A stretch of DNA of 64,000 bases from Verrucomicrobiota bacterium (GTDB lineage Bacteria; Verrucomicrobiota; Verrucomicrobiia; Chthoniobacterales; UBA10450): contig QHPX01000147.1 in NCBI GenBank assembly GCA_003219195.1, forward strand, positions 1-64,000. The letters run 5' to 3'. Under the pieces are notes generated by a model that ran no database searches, was not told the DNA's origin, and worked only from the letters and a program-made list of their open reading frames with translations. This document shows, in pieces, positions 55,460-63,424 of the stretch (its first letter is position 1; each line of letters opens with the position of its first letter). The position numbers and the translations under genes were made by a program.

Positions 55460-55713
55460 GATCTCGTGCAGTCCAAGCGCCCCTCCCACTTGTTTTCAAG
55501 TCGCGAGGCTCCTGCTTAAAATTTTGGCCACTCGGCTGAGCGGCGGGACGTGGAAACTAGCGGCATTCTTGGCATTGTCAAAGCCAACTTCATCCCGATA
55601 AAACGAGCTGTTATGAAACATCGTTCTATGCGCACGCTGCTTAAATCGGTGGCACGAATTCTCGCGCGGCTAAGATCGACAATTACCGCTGCGCGGATTG
55701 TCAACTCGTCTTG
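55460..55713. other. 254-bp gap between rplA and an amidohydrolase gene
   Basis: No gene. It must contain a promoter for the rplA block, since the upstream gene is 250 bp away, but no clear consensus was found. An exact dispersed motif lies at 55672-55683. Confidence 0.5.
55672..55683 (+). repeat. Exact dispersed motif between rplA and the amidohydrolase gene
   Basis: AAGATCGACAAT, plus orientation, 31 bp from the amidohydrolase stop. Confidence 0.75.
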
Positions 55714-57111
55714 TTAATCGGCGGGCAGGTCTACGTCGTCATCCTGCGCGGCGGCTGTTCGCGGAGTGGCCGGGCCGTTGCGAATGATCTTGCCGTCCTT
55801 CATGACGAATGAAACGCGCTCCGTCGCGGTAATGTCAGCTGTGGGATCGCCCGGCATCGCGACGATGTCGGCACGTTTTCCTTTTTCAAGCGTGCCAACG
55901 GCTTGCGCGATGCCTAACAAATCCGCGTCATTCGAAGTTCCACTTCTTAACGCATCGATCGGTTGCATGCCCAGGCCCACCATCAAGGCAAATTCCTTCG
56001 CGTTGTCGCCGTGCGGAAAAACTCCCGCGTCCGTCCCGAGCGCGATCTTCACGCCCATCTTCACCGCATTACGAAACATTTCCGAGCGCGCCGCGCCTGC
56101 GGCCTTTGCTTTTGCCTGCAACGCCAGCGGATAACTGTCGATCTTGCTCATGATGTATTCCGTCGCCATCAACGTGGGCACGAGATAAGTGCCTTTCCTT
56201 TTCATTAATTGCAGCGTCTCCGGTTTCATAAACGAACCGTGCTCGATGGAGTCCACACCTGCTTCGATCGCTTCCCGCGCCGCTTGGTCGCCGTGACAAT
56301 GCACCGCCACTTTTTTGCGCAGACGATGCGACTCATCGACCAGCGCCGCCATTTCCGCCGGCGTCAACTGCGGAGTGTCCACTTCATCGGCGAGGGAGAG
56401 CACGCCGCCCGAGACCGCGGCTTTAATCACATTCGCACCGTTCTTGACTTCGAATCGAACCGCTTTGCGAATTTCGTCGGGACCATCGGCGATGCCTTCA
56501 CTCGGGTCCGGTTCGCGTCCGAAAAGTTTGTCACGATAACCGCCGGTCGAATCAAAATGGCCGCCGGTCGCGCCGATGCCTTTGGTCGCCACGAGCATGT
56601 GCGGGCCGGGAGTGATTCCGTGATTGATCGCATTGCGCAGCGCAACATCGACAAATTCCGGACTGCCGGCGAAACGGCTGCCGAGATCGCGCACCGTCGT
56701 GAAACCCGCCTCGAGCGTCGCGCGCGCATAGGCAATCGCCATCAACGCCATCTCTGAAACATTGGTTTGAAATTCTTTCAGGCGCTTCTCGTTGAAATTG
56801 CCGGTGAAATCGAGGGTGAGATGGGTATGCGCGTCCATGAATCCTGGCGAAAGCGTCATGTCGCCAAGATCGATCACCTGCGCGCCGGCAGGAATCGCAA
56901 CGTTGCTGCCTGAATCGACAATCTTATCGCCCTGCACGATCACGACGCCGTTTTGCACAAGCGCTTTCGATTTTCCATCGAACATCCGCGCCGCTTTCAG
57001 CACGACGGTTTGATCGGCCGCGCTGATAGAAATTGCGCAGACCAGAAAAACAAACGCTGCAAGAACAAATCGAACGCAAGATCGACAATGAACCCTTTGG
57101 GAGATCTTCAT
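55714..57111 (-). CDS. Secreted metal-dependent amidohydrolase
   Basis: 465 aa from ATG 57111. A basic N-terminus and hydrophobic signal (RFVLAAFVFLVCAISISAAD) are followed by an amidohydrolase-superfamily TIM barrel. Metal and catalytic elements: MDAHTHLTL (HxH), VIKAAVSGG (candidate carbamylated Lys), KVAVHCHGDQ, SIEHGSF and LGTDAGVFPHGDN. It matches imidazolonepropionase-like or Xaa-Pro dipeptidase-like secreted hydrolases of environmental bacteria. The exact motif (57078-57089) is inside the signal peptide coding region. Substrate may be a cyclic or peptide amide. It is divergent from the DUF885 gene. Confidence 0.83.
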   Translation of the reverse strand: MKISQRVHCRSCVRFVLAAFVFLVCAISISAADQTVVLKAARMFDGKSKALVQNGVVIVQGDKIVDSGSNVAIPAGAQVIDLGDMTLSPGFMDAHTHLTLDFTGNFNEKRLKEFQTNVSEMALMAIAYARATLEAGFTTVRDLGSRFAGSPEFVDVALRNAINHGITPGPHMLVATKGIGATGGHFDSTGGYRDKLFGREPDPSEGIADGPDEIRKAVRFEVKNGANVIKAAVSGGVLSLADEVDTPQLTPAEMAALVDESHRLRKKVAVHCHGDQAAREAIEAGVDSIEHGSFMKPETLQLMKRKGTYLVPTLMATEYIMSKIDSYPLALQAKAKAAGAARSEMFRNAVKMGVKIALGTDAGVFPHGDNAKEFALMVGLGMQPIDALRSGTSNDADLLGIAQAVGTLEKGKRADIVAMPGDPTADITATERVSFVMKDGKIIRNGPATPRTAAAQDDDVDLPAD

Positions 57112-57158
57112 TGCAACGGTATAAAAATTTTCTCGAGACAAAGCAAGGCTGACTGCGA

Positions 57159-58904
57159 TTGACAAGAAGAGCGCTTTTCGGCAAACCGGCACAGATGCCA
57201 CGGATGCTTTCCCTAAAGACCGCATCGGCTGCGCTGTTTCTGTTTTTGTTCACAGCAGCGCCGGATGCGCACGGGCAAAAGCAGACGGCTGGCCCAGATA
57301 TTAGTTCTCTCGACAAGCTCGCCGACGACTTTTGGGCTTGGCGTGTGAAGTATGCGCCGTTCAATGGCGATGACGTGCCGCGAATGGAGCGGCCGGCCGG
57401 GACGCGCGATTGGTCGCTAGCTAAGATCGACAATCGGCGAAAAGATCTCAATGCGTTCGAGGCGCGCTGGAAAAAGCTCGATGTCAGTGAATGGCCAGCT
57501 CCGAAGCAGGTCGATTACCGGCTGATCGGTTCTGCCTTGTCGCGGGTGCGCTGGGAATTGGAAATCAATTCGCGTTGGAAGCGCGATCCCAACTTTTACA
57601 TCGAGCAAACGCTTACGCCTATCGTCGAAGCGCTCACCGTGCCGGGCCCGTACAACGCAGCTCAATCTCGCGAGATTCTGACGCGCGTCGAAAACATTCC
57701 GTCGATCGTGCAGCAGAGCGAAGAGAATCTCTCGAATCCACCGGCGCCTTTCGCGACTGTGGCGATTGAAGCACTGGACGGCGTGCGAGAGCGCCTGCAA
57801 AAAATGGCGGCCGCACTGCTAGGATCGACAACTCTCAAAGAGCAGGAGTTGAACAGCGCAGTCCAACGCTCGGCCGACGCGCTCGAAAAGTTTCGACAGC
57901 AGCTTGAGGAAAAATTGCCGTCGCTTCCAAAAGAAACGGCGCTTGGTCGCGACGCTTATGTCTTCTTTCTCAAAAACGTGGCGCTGCTTCCCTACTCGCC
58001 GGAGGAACTTCTCGCGATGGGTCAGCAGGAGTGGAATCGCGCAGTCGCGTTTGAGGCATACGAAACGCAACGAAACAACGACGTACCGCCTCTCAAGCTG
58101 GCGACGAACATCGACAGTTGGATCAAGGATATCGCGATAAAAGAATTGTCGATCCGCGAATTTCTCGACAAGCATGGCATTCTCACCGTCCCCGATTGGC
58201 TTCAGCATTACACGCTGCGTCCAATGCCGGAATATTTGCGCGCGTTGCAAGGCTTCGGCGAAATGGATGACTTCACTTCACCGTCGCGATTGAAAGAGAA
58301 CTGCATCCGCTATGCGACCGAACCTTCAGCGAACCTCGGTTACTTCTGGCGCGCGACTGCGCAGGATCCGCGGCCGATCACTGTTCACGAAGGAATTCCC
58401 GGCCATTATTTTCAGCTTTGTCTCTCGTGGAAACACGAAGACCCGATCCGGCGGCATTATTACGACTCGGGCGCGAACGAAGGGATCGGCTTTTACGCGG
58501 AGGAAATGATGTTGCAGGCCGGTCTGTTCGACGACAGCCCGCACACACGCGAGATCATTTACAATTTCATGCGTCTGCGCGCACTCCGCGTGGAAGTGGA
58601 CGTGAAACTCGCGCTCGGCCAGTTCACGCTTGAGCAAGCCGCAAAATATTTGCAGGAAAAAGTGCCGATGGACGTAAACACCGCGCGCCAGGAAGCGATC
58701 GCTTTCTCAACCGGCCCCGGTCAGGCCATCACCTATCAGATCGGCAAACTCCAGATCATGAAATTCCTGGCCGAAGCGCGCTTGCAGCAGGGCGAAAAAT
58801 TTAACCTCCGCGCCTTCCACGATTTCGTCTGGAAAAACGGCAACGTCCCAATCGCGTTGCAGCGCTGGGAATATCTCGGCGCAGGTGATGAAGCTCAAAA
58901 ATAA
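57159..58904 (+). CDS. DUF885 secreted zinc-metallohydrolase-like protein
   Basis: 581 aa in the longest form (TTG). An ATG at 57195 or 57204 gives a proper signal peptide (MLSLKTASAALFLFLFTAAP). The C-terminal DUF885 domain has the HExxGH-type metal motif HEGIPGHYFQ and the distal Glu block NEGIGFYAEEM. Family members act as carboxypeptidase-like or peptide hydrolases. Divergent from the amidohydrolase across 83 bp, so both may be expressed together for amide or peptide turnover. Motif copies lie at 57423 (exact, KIDN) and 57821. Confidence 0.83.
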   Translation: MTRRALFGKPAQMPRMLSLKTASAALFLFLFTAAPDAHGQKQTAGPDISSLDKLADDFWAWRVKYAPFNGDDVPRMERPAGTRDWSLAKIDNRRKDLNAFEARWKKLDVSEWPAPKQVDYRLIGSALSRVRWELEINSRWKRDPNFYIEQTLTPIVEALTVPGPYNAAQSREILTRVENIPSIVQQSEENLSNPPAPFATVAIEALDGVRERLQKMAAALLGSTTLKEQELNSAVQRSADALEKFRQQLEEKLPSLPKETALGRDAYVFFLKNVALLPYSPEELLAMGQQEWNRAVAFEAYETQRNNDVPPLKLATNIDSWIKDIAIKELSIREFLDKHGILTVPDWLQHYTLRPMPEYLRALQGFGEMDDFTSPSRLKENCIRYATEPSANLGYFWRATAQDPRPITVHEGIPGHYFQLCLSWKHEDPIRRHYYDSGANEGIGFYAEEMMLQAGLFDDSPHTREIIYNFMRLRALRVEVDVKLALGQFTLEQAAKYLQEKVPMDVNTARQEAIAFSTGPGQAITYQIGKLQIMKFLAEARLQQGEKFNLRAFHDFVWKNGNVPIALQRWEYLGAGDEAQK

Positions 58905-58982
58905 GGAGCATAGATGAGGTCAATCGAGCTCACCGCACATTTAATCTTGCAGCATTTCTGTCGGTAATGTGTCCTTTTCGGC

Positions 58983-59591
58983 ATGGCCACGAGACGCAAT
59001 CGGCCGAAGCGCAGCAACTTCAACTCGCAGGCTCGTCTGCCTTTTCAATTGCGCTTGGAGGACTTCGAGATCGCAATGCAGGACGTTTACGACCTGTTCT
59101 ACGACGTGAATACCGGCCTGCTGGAAAAAGGTCTCGAACGTCTCGACGATTTTCTGCGCCCGGCAATTATGTCAGGCCTTTTATCGGATTTGCTGACGGC
59201 GAGCATGGCGAAACATTCGCGGGCGCTCACTCAGAATAATTACTTCAACGGTCATCCTGATCTTATCGTGAAAGGCGTTTATCCGAACGATTCAGTGAAA
59301 GCTGGAATGGAAGGCGTCGAAATCAAAACGACGCGGAAAAGCGGTGGCGCAGTGGACACGCACAGCGCGCGCAATCAATGGATGGCAGTATTCGTCTACA
59401 ACATCGACAACGTCACGCAGCCCGCGCGCAATCGAGAGCCCATGGCCTTTACGGAAATTTATCTTGCCCAAGTCTCGATCGACGATTTCCGGAAGAATCC
59501 ACGCGGCGAATTGGGAACACGAACGGCCACGCTGCACCGCGAAGGCGTTCTCAAGCTGCGCCAAAACTGGATTTACAAAGAGAAGCTTTAG
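58983..59591 (+). CDS. Putative type II restriction endonuclease (PD-(D/E)XK-like)
   Basis: 202 aa. HPDLIVKGVYPND, a spacer and GVEIKTTRK give the PD...ExK pattern of the restriction-nuclease superfamily. The N-terminal part is basic (MATRRNRPKRSNF) and contains a helical region. It lies tail to tail with a DNA methyltransferase, and their stop codons overlap by 4 bp (59588-59591). The endonuclease role is inferred from that pairing and the motif. Recognition site unknown. No dispersed motif occurs in it. Confidence 0.72.
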   Translation: MATRRNRPKRSNFNSQARLPFQLRLEDFEIAMQDVYDLFYDVNTGLLEKGLERLDDFLRPAIMSGLLSDLLTASMAKHSRALTQNNYFNGHPDLIVKGVYPNDSVKAGMEGVEIKTTRKSGGAVDTHSARNQWMAVFVYNIDNVTQPARNREPMAFTEIYLAQVSIDDFRKNPRGELGTRTATLHREGVLKLRQNWIYKEKL

Positions 59592-60760
59592 CTCGGTTTC
59601 AGCGCGCGGAGTTTTGGAATCGCTAGTCGCGCGACATCGAAGTACCGCGAGTCTTTCTCGATACCAATGCTGTTGTAACCCAGAGCTTCCGCAGCAGCGA
59701 GTGTCGATCCAGCGCCGGCAAAGGGATCGAGAATTGTGCCTTCGCCGAGCGGCAAAACTGCGCGAACAATTTTTCGCAGGAACGCTTGCGGTTTTAAGCT
59801 CGGATGCGGCGCGAGAACGCGCTCCACTTTGCGAGTCGGTGCGGAGGCAATCACGTCGCCGAATGGCTGATCTTTCGATGGACGCCGAAAGCCACCCGTT
59901 TTCCAACGACGCAAATTATCCTGCACACGACCTTCGATCGGTTTGCGAAAGATCAGCCATGGCTCCCACATCGATCGTGGCATCACACTCACTTCCGCAA
60001 ATTCAGTGTGCGCCGCTTTCGGGCGGTCGCCGCCACGCATCGTCATGGTCAGCCGGATGATTTCGCCGCGCCTTTCGAATCCTGCGCGTGTTACTGCGTT
60101 CGCAACCACGAACGAAAGCAGAGGATTCGAAGCAATGAGAACGTGCGCACCCGGAACAACAACCGGAAAGAGCAAGCGCGTCCACGAGAAAAAGAACCGC
60201 TCCAAGTCACCGATGTCATCGCGCGAAAGAACAGTGAAACGCGGGAGCGGAGAGCGTTTATTGCCATCGAATGACGGAGGAATCCGCCACACGCCGCCGC
60301 GTCCAGCCCGAAGTTTGGCTTGTTCCTCTTCGCTGTACTCAACGAGGCCATATGGCGGATCGGTTACGACTGCTTCGATGCTGTTTGTTTGCGCGTTCGC
60401 GAGCCACTCGAAGCAATCACCATGGATCAATGTCGCGTTACCGAATCGGAATGCTTCGCGCGGCGGCGTGACGACTAAACGATAGTCGTTTTGCCGATCG
60501 GTAAACGGGAGCGTCACCTGCGCTTCTTCGCGCACGACGTAATGTCCGCGATCGATTTTCGTGAACAGCTTCGGCGTATTCAGCCGTAGATATGACCGAA
60601 TCGAAGATGGAGGTGTCGGACCGATTCGCTCGCTAACTCCCTGCGCAATTTCCGCGACCGTCGCGCCGCGTGGCCGGTATGCGAGTGTTTCTATGATCGC
60701 GTCGCGCACCGCTCCCGGCTTTCGTTTGGTCTTGGACTCTGAATACTTCAACTCCGACAA
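59588..60760 (-). CDS. DNA methyltransferase (beta-type motif order) with N-terminal winged helix
   Basis: 390 aa. The N-terminal about 85 residues look like a winged helix (VAEIAQGVSERIG, YLRLNTPKLFTKIDRGHYVV). The catalytic motif IV is TDPPYGL. Near the C-terminus the SAM-binding motif I DPFAGAGSTLAAAEAL and FDVARLAI follow, so the order is IV then I (beta class). DPPY is compatible with N6-adenine modification. The start is TTG at 60760; GTG at 60709 is an alternative. Convergent with the REase gene. A dyad at 60764-60779 sits at the start. Confidence 0.88.
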   Translation of the reverse strand: MSELKYSESKTKRKPGAVRDAIIETLAYRPRGATVAEIAQGVSERIGPTPPSSIRSYLRLNTPKLFTKIDRGHYVVREEAQVTLPFTDRQNDYRLVVTPPREAFRFGNATLIHGDCFEWLANAQTNSIEAVVTDPPYGLVEYSEEEQAKLRAGRGGVWRIPPSFDGNKRSPLPRFTVLSRDDIGDLERFFFSWTRLLFPVVVPGAHVLIASNPLLSFVVANAVTRAGFERRGEIIRLTMTMRGGDRPKAAHTEFAEVSVMPRSMWEPWLIFRKPIEGRVQDNLRRWKTGGFRRPSKDQPFGDVIASAPTRKVERVLAPHPSLKPQAFLRKIVRAVLPLGEGTILDPFAGAGSTLAAAEALGYNSIGIEKDSRYFDVARLAIPKLRALKPS

Positions 60761-60763
60761 AAT

Positions 60764-60779
60764 AGACGTCTTGACGTCT
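60764..60779. promoter_or_regulatory. Inverted repeat at the methyltransferase start (possible RM operator)
   Basis: AGACGT-CTTG-ACGTCT, a perfect 6-4-6 dyad 3 bp upstream of the TTG start codon. It also contains two GACGTC words. Operators with such dyads control methyltransferase genes in some RM systems. The position favours an autoregulatory site, perhaps for the enzyme's own winged helix. Inferred only. Confidence 0.4.
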
Positions 60780-60799
60780 TTGATGCAATAGAGAAGTTG

Positions 60800-60914
60800 C
60801 GGCTAATGTCTTGTAGCTTCGATTTTACGGCAACGCATCTTTCGAGATCCGCCGCTTCCGCCGCACAACCGGCTGCGAAATCAAACCGCTCACCGTCCGC
60901 GAAATTTTAGACGA
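60800..60914 (+). other. Possible coding tail, unidentified
   Basis: In the MTase-to-next-gene gap one frame reads FEIRRFRRTTGCEIKPLTVR then EILDEEIAHH and a stop (about 37 codons after an upstream stop). It has protein-like composition but no start and no recognised family. It may be the last part of a lost gene. Confidence 0.25.
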
Positions 60915-60919
60915 AGAAA

Positions 60920-61900
60920 TTGCACACCATTGATTCACACGATCTAATCTCAGCTCAGCTATTTGAGAATTTTCACCGGACCGATGGAGGAATAGCCGGT
61001 GAATACGAGGATACTTTTTCTTTCCTGAACAGATCGGCGTGGCCGGAGTGTCAACAAGTCCGTACGCTTATAGAAGAATTCTACAGTCGCTATCCTTCAC
61101 ACGAACGCGCCGAGTTAAGATGTAAACTGCAGAACCAGTTCGATTCGGCATTCTTTGAGCTTTTTCTGCACGAACTCCTTTTCCGACTTGGTTGTGAAAT
61201 CGTCGTACATCCGTCTCTTCCACAAACAAAATTAAAGCCAGATTTTGTAGGTCGCTTCGCGTGTGGCGAAAAAGTGATTCTTGAAGCGGTGGTTGTAACT
61301 GACCTGTCGAATGCGGAACGAGCGCGGAAAGCTCGCCTAAACGGTTTGTATCGTGAAATAAACGCTAAGGTAAATTCTCCGAATTTCTTCGTGTGTTTAC
61401 GCAAGGTAACAAATGCGCACCTAGTTCCTCCGTCAAAAGACATCGTTAGCTTTATTCAGGCAAGAGTTGCCGAACTCGACTGGGAACGGATGTCGGCAGA
61501 ATCGCAAGATGGGAACCCTTACGCTCTGCCACAATGGACTTACGTCGGCAAAGAGGGTTTTGAAATAGAAATATGCGCAGTTCCGAGGTCAGCGGAAACA
61601 CGAGGTGATCCTGAGATTCGAACGCTTGGTGCGTTTCCGGGAACAGCGAGGTGGGGCGGCAGCAGTCCGGCGTTGAAGAAATCAATAAGAGATAAATCCA
61701 CGAAATATGGAGCAATGACCGTCCCATTTGTGATCGCTGTCAATGGGATCAGCAGGTGGGGCGTTGGTCGCGATGACGTTTTAGAAGCGTTGTTCGATCC
61801 AAACCATGAAGACGGGAAACGCGATGGCGTTTGGTTTGGTCCGAAGGGACCGCGGAATAGAAGAGTGAGTGCCGTACTCCTATGTAAAATCCCGAGATAA
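60920..61900 (+). CDS. Putative PD-(D/E)XK-superfamily nuclease, unknown family
   Basis: 326 aa. The central block FELFLHELLFRLGCEIVVHP, KLKPDFVGRF and VILEAVVVTD fits a PD-(D/E)XK-like core, although the third position reads E-A-V rather than E-x-K. The N-terminus is helical (LIEEFYSRYPSHERAELRC) and the C-terminal half has several aromatic and basic runs. It is divergent from the methyltransferase and closes the cargo before rplK. GC is lower than around it by eye, and no dispersed motif occurs, so horizontal transfer is plausible. A second nuclease or RM-associated role is inference. Confidence 0.6.
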   Translation: MHTIDSHDLISAQLFENFHRTDGGIAGEYEDTFSFLNRSAWPECQQVRTLIEEFYSRYPSHERAELRCKLQNQFDSAFFELFLHELLFRLGCEIVVHPSLPQTKLKPDFVGRFACGEKVILEAVVVTDLSNAERARKARLNGLYREINAKVNSPNFFVCLRKVTNAHLVPPSKDIVSFIQARVAELDWERMSAESQDGNPYALPQWTYVGKEGFEIEICAVPRSAETRGDPEIRTLGAFPGTARWGGSSPALKKSIRDKSTKYGAMTVPFVIAVNGISRWGVGRDDVLEALFDPNHEDGKRDGVWFGPKGPRNRRVSAVLLCKIPR

Positions 61901-61975
61901 AGTTGGTCGAGGGGATTACGCTTAACGAATTATTCGAATTGCGCTGACAGATAATCCGCTCGACGAAGGAGAATC

Positions 61976-62401
61976 TTAATCGACGATTTCGAGGCCCATT
62001 TGGCGGGCGGTGCCGGCGATGATGCGGAAGGCGGCTTCGTCATCGCGCGCATTCAGGTCTTTGGCTTTCGTTTTCACGATGTCCATGACTTGTTTGCGCG
62101 TGACTTTGCCGACTTTCTCTTTGTTCGGCTCTTTTGACCCAGCGGCGATGTTGGCGGCCTTCTTCAACAGGACGGCGGCGGGCGGACTTTTGGTGATGAA
62201 GGTAAACGACTTGTCTTTGAAGACGGTGATTACGACCGGCAAAATGTCGCCGGCTTGTTTCTGAGTGGCGGCATTAAATTCTTTGCAAAACGCCATGATG
62301 TTGACGCCACGCGGTCCGAGCGCGGTGCCGACAGGCGGCGCCGGATTCGCCTGACCGGCAGGAATCTGCAACTTGATTTGAGCAACTACTTCTTTGGCCA
62401 T
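61976..62401 (-). CDS. rplK: 50S ribosomal protein L11
   Basis: 141 aa. [59 protein letters not shown] and [13 protein letters not shown] define L11, which binds the GTPase-associated rRNA. nusG precedes it on the same strand. rplA, normally next, is missing here: 6.5 kb of other genes follow. Confidence 0.97.
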   Translation of the reverse strand: MAKEVVAQIKLQIPAGQANPAPPVGTALGPRGVNIMAFCKEFNAATQKQAGDILPVVITVFKDKSFTFITKSPPAAVLLKKAANIAAGSKEPNKEKVGKVTRKQVMDIVKTKAKDLNARDDEAAFRIIAGTARQMGLEIVD

Positions 62402-62505
62402 GTTCTTAATTTAAGATTTCAAATCTCAAATTGCAGGATTGAAAGAAAGCGCACTCCAAGACCGACATCTTCAATTTGCAATCTGAAATCTGCAATTTGC
62501 AATTC
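62402..62505. repeat. AT-rich direct-repeat stretch between rplK and nusG
   Basis: Repeated variants of AATTTGCAATCTGAAATC and TTTCAAATCTCAAATTGC occupy about 100 bp. The region is AT-rich, unlike its surroundings. A short similar string (GTCAGATTTCAGATTTCGC) is at 34911. It may be a small repeat family or a spacer with structural role. Confidence 0.5.
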
Positions 62506-63075
62506 CTACCCTCTTTCCACCTGCCAGTATTCGAGTTCGACCGGTGTGGCGCGCCCGAAGATGGTGACGGAGACGCGGAGTTTGCCGCGCTCGGGATCGA
62601 TTTCCTCGACGATGCCGTTCTGATTTTGAAATGGGCCATCGGCGACCTTGACGGTTTCGCCCACTTCGAAGCTGACTTTCGGTTTCACCTTTTCTTCGCG
62701 CTCTTTCATTTGCGCGAGCATGTTGTCCACTTCGGATTGGCGCATCGGGATCGGTTTGTCCTTCGTGCCGGCAAAACCGATCACGCCGGGTGTGTCGCGA
62801 ATGAAATACCAGGTGCGCCCGACGAGCTGATTGTTTTCATCGAGCAAATGCATGTTCACGATCAGGTAACCGGGGAAAAATTTGCGCGTCGTCTCGCTTT
62901 TCTTGCCCTTTTTGATTTCCGAGACGCGCTCCGTCGGGACGAGCACTTCGTAAATCAAATCGCTCATCTCCTCGGTCTTGATGCGTTTCTCGATGTTCTC
63001 CTTCACTTTGTTTTCCTGGCCGGAGAGCACGTGCACGACGAACCATTGATCTTTTGCTGCGAGCGCTTGTCCCAT
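62506..63075 (-). CDS. nusG: Transcription termination/antitermination factor NusG
   Basis: 189 aa. NGN domain (WFVVHVLSGQENKVKENIEK, LVPTERVSEIKKGKKSETTR, FPGYLIVNM) and a C-terminal KOW domain (FEVGETVKVADGPFQNQNG). It binds RNA polymerase and couples it to the ribosome or Rho. Placed after secE in the standard order. Confidence 0.97.
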   Translation of the reverse strand: MGQALAAKDQWFVVHVLSGQENKVKENIEKRIKTEEMSDLIYEVLVPTERVSEIKKGKKSETTRKFFPGYLIVNMHLLDENNQLVGRTWYFIRDTPGVIGFAGTKDKPIPMRQSEVDNMLAQMKEREEKVKPKVSFEVGETVKVADGPFQNQNGIVEEIDPERGKLRVSVTIFGRATPVELEYWQVERG

Positions 63076-63077
63076 AA

Positions 63078-63296
63078 TCAGTGCAACCGGGTAAAGAAGT
63101 GGACGAAATTGACGAGAACGAAATCGAAGAGCGCAACGTAACCGCCGAGCAGCAGCATCGCGATGATGACAACCAGCGTTGAGTCAGTCAGTTCCTTGTA
63201 GCGGCGGACTCCTTTTTCCTTCGATTCCCATGGCCAGGAAGCTTTTTGGAGCTCGATCTTCACTTCGTTAAAAAAGTTTTTCGTCTTTGTGATCAC
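63078..63296 (-). CDS. secE: Preprotein translocase subunit SecE
   Basis: 72-aa single-helix form. VKIELQKASWPWESK is the cytosolic amphipathic helix and STLVVIIAMLLLGGYVALFDF the membrane helix. It completes SecYEG. tRNA-Trp and tuf lie upstream and nusG follows 2 bp after its stop. Confidence 0.95.
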   Translation of the reverse strand: MITKTKNFFNEVKIELQKASWPWESKEKGVRRYKELTDSTLVVIIAMLLLGGYVALFDFVLVNFVHFFTRLH

Positions 63297-63301
63297 GGTG
63301 A

Positions 63302-63326
63302 GATGTCGATCTTGTAATTGTCGGTC
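63302..63326 (-). repeat. Dispersed motif copy plus degenerate second copy, secE-tRNA-Trp spacer
   Basis: Minus-strand AAGATCGACATC (63313-63302) preceded by a degenerate CGACCGACAAT (63326-63316). The pair occupies the spacer between tRNA-Trp and secE. Confidence 0.6.
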
Positions 63327-63337
63327 GTACGGTCAAA

Positions 63338-63410
63338 CACGCCAGGAGGGACTCGAACCCCCAACCGACGGTTTTGGAGACCGCTACTCTACCAATTGAG
63401 CTACTGGCGT
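63338..63410 (-). tRNA. tRNA-Trp (anticodon CCA)
   Basis: Full cloverleaf on the minus strand. Acceptor ACGCCAG pairs with CTGGCGT, the anticodon loop is CTCCAAA with CCA, and the T-loop is TTCGAGT. CCA is not encoded (discriminator G at 63338). The tuf-tRNA-Trp-secE-nusG order is typical of many bacteria. Confidence 0.96.
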
Positions 63411-63424
63411 AATCGGGTGGAAAC

